Source: an uncultured Spongiibacteraceae bacterium
GTDB lineage: Bacteria > Pseudomonadota > Gammaproteobacteria > Pseudomonadales > CAMLJR01
DNA length: 14,768 nt
Assembly: GCA_946480345.1 (NCBI GenBank)
Contig: CAMLJR010000068.1
Span: 1-14,768, forward strand
Direction of reading: 5' to 3'
Below the pieces are notes generated by a model, which was not told the DNA's origin, ran no database searches, and saw only the letters and a list, made by a program, of their open reading frames with translations. Shown here one piece after another: positions 13,389-14,768 of the stretch; position 1 is the stretch's first letter, and the number at the start of each line of letters is the position of its first letter. The translations under genes and the position numbers were made by a program.

Positions 13389-14576
13389 ATGAAACGCTGG
13401 TTAGTAATGATTGGTTTAGTCGTCGCACTGGTGGTGGTGATCGGCGGCATTTGGGGCTTCAAAACATGGAAGATGGTTGCGGCCTATAAGGCGATGGGCG
13501 TTCCGAAACAAACCGTTTCCACAGTGCGCGCCGAGTATCAGGAATGGCGGCCGCAAATTTCCGCGATCGGTAGTTTGCATGCAGCGCGCGGCGCCGATTT
13601 GAGCGCTGAAATTGCCGGCACGGTCGACAAAATTCATTTCGAATCGGGCGCCGACGTGAAAGCCGGCACGCTGCTGGTGGAATTACGCGCGGGCGACGAT
13701 ATCGGCCGACTCGAATCGCTGCGCGCCAATGCGCAACTCGCGAAATTGAATTACGAGCGCGCGAAGGCGCAACTCGAAGCGCAGGCTGTCAGTAAAGCAG
13801 AAGTCGATGCGCAGGAAGCCAATTTCAAAAGCCTCAACGCGCAGGTGTTGGAGCAGCAAGCCGTGGTCGACAAGAAACGCATCCGTGCGCCATTCGCGGG
13901 TCATCTCGGCATTCGCGCTGTCGATCCGGGCCAGTACGTGGCGGCCGGCGACAAACTGGTGACTCTACAAACGCTCGATCCGATTTTTGTCGATTTTTAT
14001 TTACCGCAGCAAGATCTCTCAAGCATCCGTATCGGACAAAAAGTCGGTGCCGTCAGCGATACCTATTCAGATCTGACATTCAGCGGCGTCATTACGGCGA
14101 TTGATCCAAAAGTCGATGTCGCAACGCGCAATGTGCAAATTCGCGCGACGTTGCAAAACCCGAAGCGCAAATTGCTGCCTGGAATGTTCGTCAACGTCAG
14201 CGTCGATAGCGGCAAAGCGGAAAAGCATCTGACGCTACCGAATACCGCGATCAGCTATAACCCCTACGGTTCGACTGTGTTCGTTCTGCAGCGCGCCCAA
14301 CCAAAAGCGGCAAACGACGATACGAAAACCACCGCTACAAAAACTCAACCCGAGAAAACCTCGACTGAGAAAACCGATGGTGATCTCGTCGCACAGCAAA
14401 TATTCGTTACCACCGGTCCGACCCGCGGCGATCAAATCGCGATTCTGTCTGGCCTCAAGCCAGGCGATACAGTGGTGACCAGCGGCCAATTGAAGCTGAA
14501 AAATGGCACCGCAGTTGTCGTTAACAACAACTTTGTGCCGACGAATGATGCTGACCCAAAACCGATTGAAAAATAA
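13389..14576 (+). CDS. RND efflux periplasmic adaptor (membrane fusion protein)
   Basis: This is a 395-residue protein from ATG 13389, with GGAG about 11 bases upstream. Residues about 4-24 are an uncleaved membrane anchor. Then come the lipoyl first half (about 65-100, GTVDKIHFESGADVKAG), the alpha hairpin (about 105-160), the lipoyl second half (RAPFAGHLGIRAVDPGQYV, about 166-184), the beta barrel (about 195-280), and the membrane-proximal domain. A Lys/Thr-rich, probably disordered stretch at 302-333 interrupts that last part. The protein links the inner-membrane pump to the channel encoded 17 bases upstream. It resembles the MexH/AcrA group. Confidence 0.95.
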   Translation: MKRWLVMIGLVVALVVVIGGIWGFKTWKMVAAYKAMGVPKQTVSTVRAEYQEWRPQISAIGSLHAARGADLSAEIAGTVDKIHFESGADVKAGTLLVELRAGDDIGRLESLRANAQLAKLNYERAKAQLEAQAVSKAEVDAQEANFKSLNAQVLEQQAVVDKKRIRAPFAGHLGIRAVDPGQYVAAGDKLVTLQTLDPIFVDFYLPQQDLSSIRIGQKVGAVSDTYSDLTFSGVITAIDPKVDVATRNVQIRATLQNPKRKLLPGMFVNVSVDSGKAEKHLTLPNTAISYNPYGSTVFVLQRAQPKAANDDTKTTATKTQPEKTSTEKTDGDLVAQQIFVTTGPTRGDQIAILSGLKPGDTVVTSGQLKLKNGTAVVVNNNFVPTNDADPKPIEK

Positions 14577-14594
14577 ACGCGCGGATATTTAGCA

Positions 14595-14768
14595 ATGAAC
14601 ATAACCGATATTTTTATCCGCCGGCCGGTGCTCGCGAGCGTCGTCAGCCTAGTCATTCTGGTGCTCGGATTGCGCGCAGCGTTTGCGCTGCCCATTCTGC
14701 AATTCCCTGAAACACAGTCTGCTGCCGTCACTGTCACCACGACTTATTACGGCGCTAACCCTGACGTG
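14595..14768 (+). CDS. RND multidrug efflux permease, N-terminal fragment (runs off window)
   Basis: There are 58 codons from ATG 14595 with no stop before the window end. The opening MNITDIFIRRPVLASVVSL, a first membrane helix (about 10-30), and LPILQFPETQ with VTVTTTYYGANPDV are the N-terminus of the HAE-1 RND pumps (MexI/MdtB-like). These trimeric inner-membrane proteins use the proton gradient to expel drugs or metabolites. It starts 18 bases after the adaptor gene, completing the tripartite operon. Only a weak ribosome binding site is seen. Confidence 0.95.
   Translation, partial: MNITDIFIRRPVLASVVSLVILVLGLRAAFALPILQFPETQSAAVTVTTTYYGANPDV

Overview
The window looks like chromosomal DNA of a Gammaproteobacterium. 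The evidence is the mid-50s percent GC by eye, Gram-negative features (a NodT/OprM-type outer-membrane lipoprotein, an RND pump, Sec signal peptides), a SlyD with a histidine-rich tail, and sigma70-like promoters. The class assignment is an inference. I see no phage, insertion sequence or CRISPR array.

Layout. (1) 1-4015, minus: the first 1,338 codons of a very large signalling protein with the order CheB methylesterase, CheR methyltransferase, PAS, glutamate-rich coiled coil, PAS, PAS, histidine kinase, receiver. Its 3' end lies outside the window. (2) 4318-4393, minus: tRNA-Thr(CGU), followed to the right by a small zinc-ribbon protein on the same strand. (3) 4847-6519, plus: a secreted MORN-repeat protein overlapping cinA by four bases. 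(4) 8285-6560, minus: a likely operon of a phytanoyl-CoA dioxygenase-family protein, an exported glutathione peroxidase and a 91-residue protein of unknown function. (5) 8608-9378, plus: a short-chain dehydrogenase/reductase, divergent from the dioxygenase across a 322-base region with overlapping palindromes. (6) 9584-10525, plus: slyD and a small arginine-rich protein. (7) 10526-11104: a long non-coding region with two perfect DnaA boxes, ending in a promoter and palindromic operator for a TetR regulator. (8) 11105 to the end, plus: an efflux operon of TetR regulator, outer-membrane factor, periplasmic adaptor and the first 58 codons of an RND pump.

How the parts work together. The efflux operon is self-contained: the regulator probably represses its own promoter, and the three structural genes encode one envelope-spanning pump. 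The signalling protein carries both adaptation enzymes and a full phosphorelay input in one chain, with no chemoreceptor or cheA/cheW gene nearby. The dioxygenase, peroxidase and dehydrogenase genes may be a small oxidative or lipid-modifying module, but this rests on gene order alone.

The most interesting items are the possible self-methylation of the glutamate-pair coiled coil in the signalling hybrid, the DnaA-box cluster away from dnaA, the overlapping palindromes between the dioxygenase and dehydrogenase genes, and the coupling of a MORN-repeat secreted protein to cinA.
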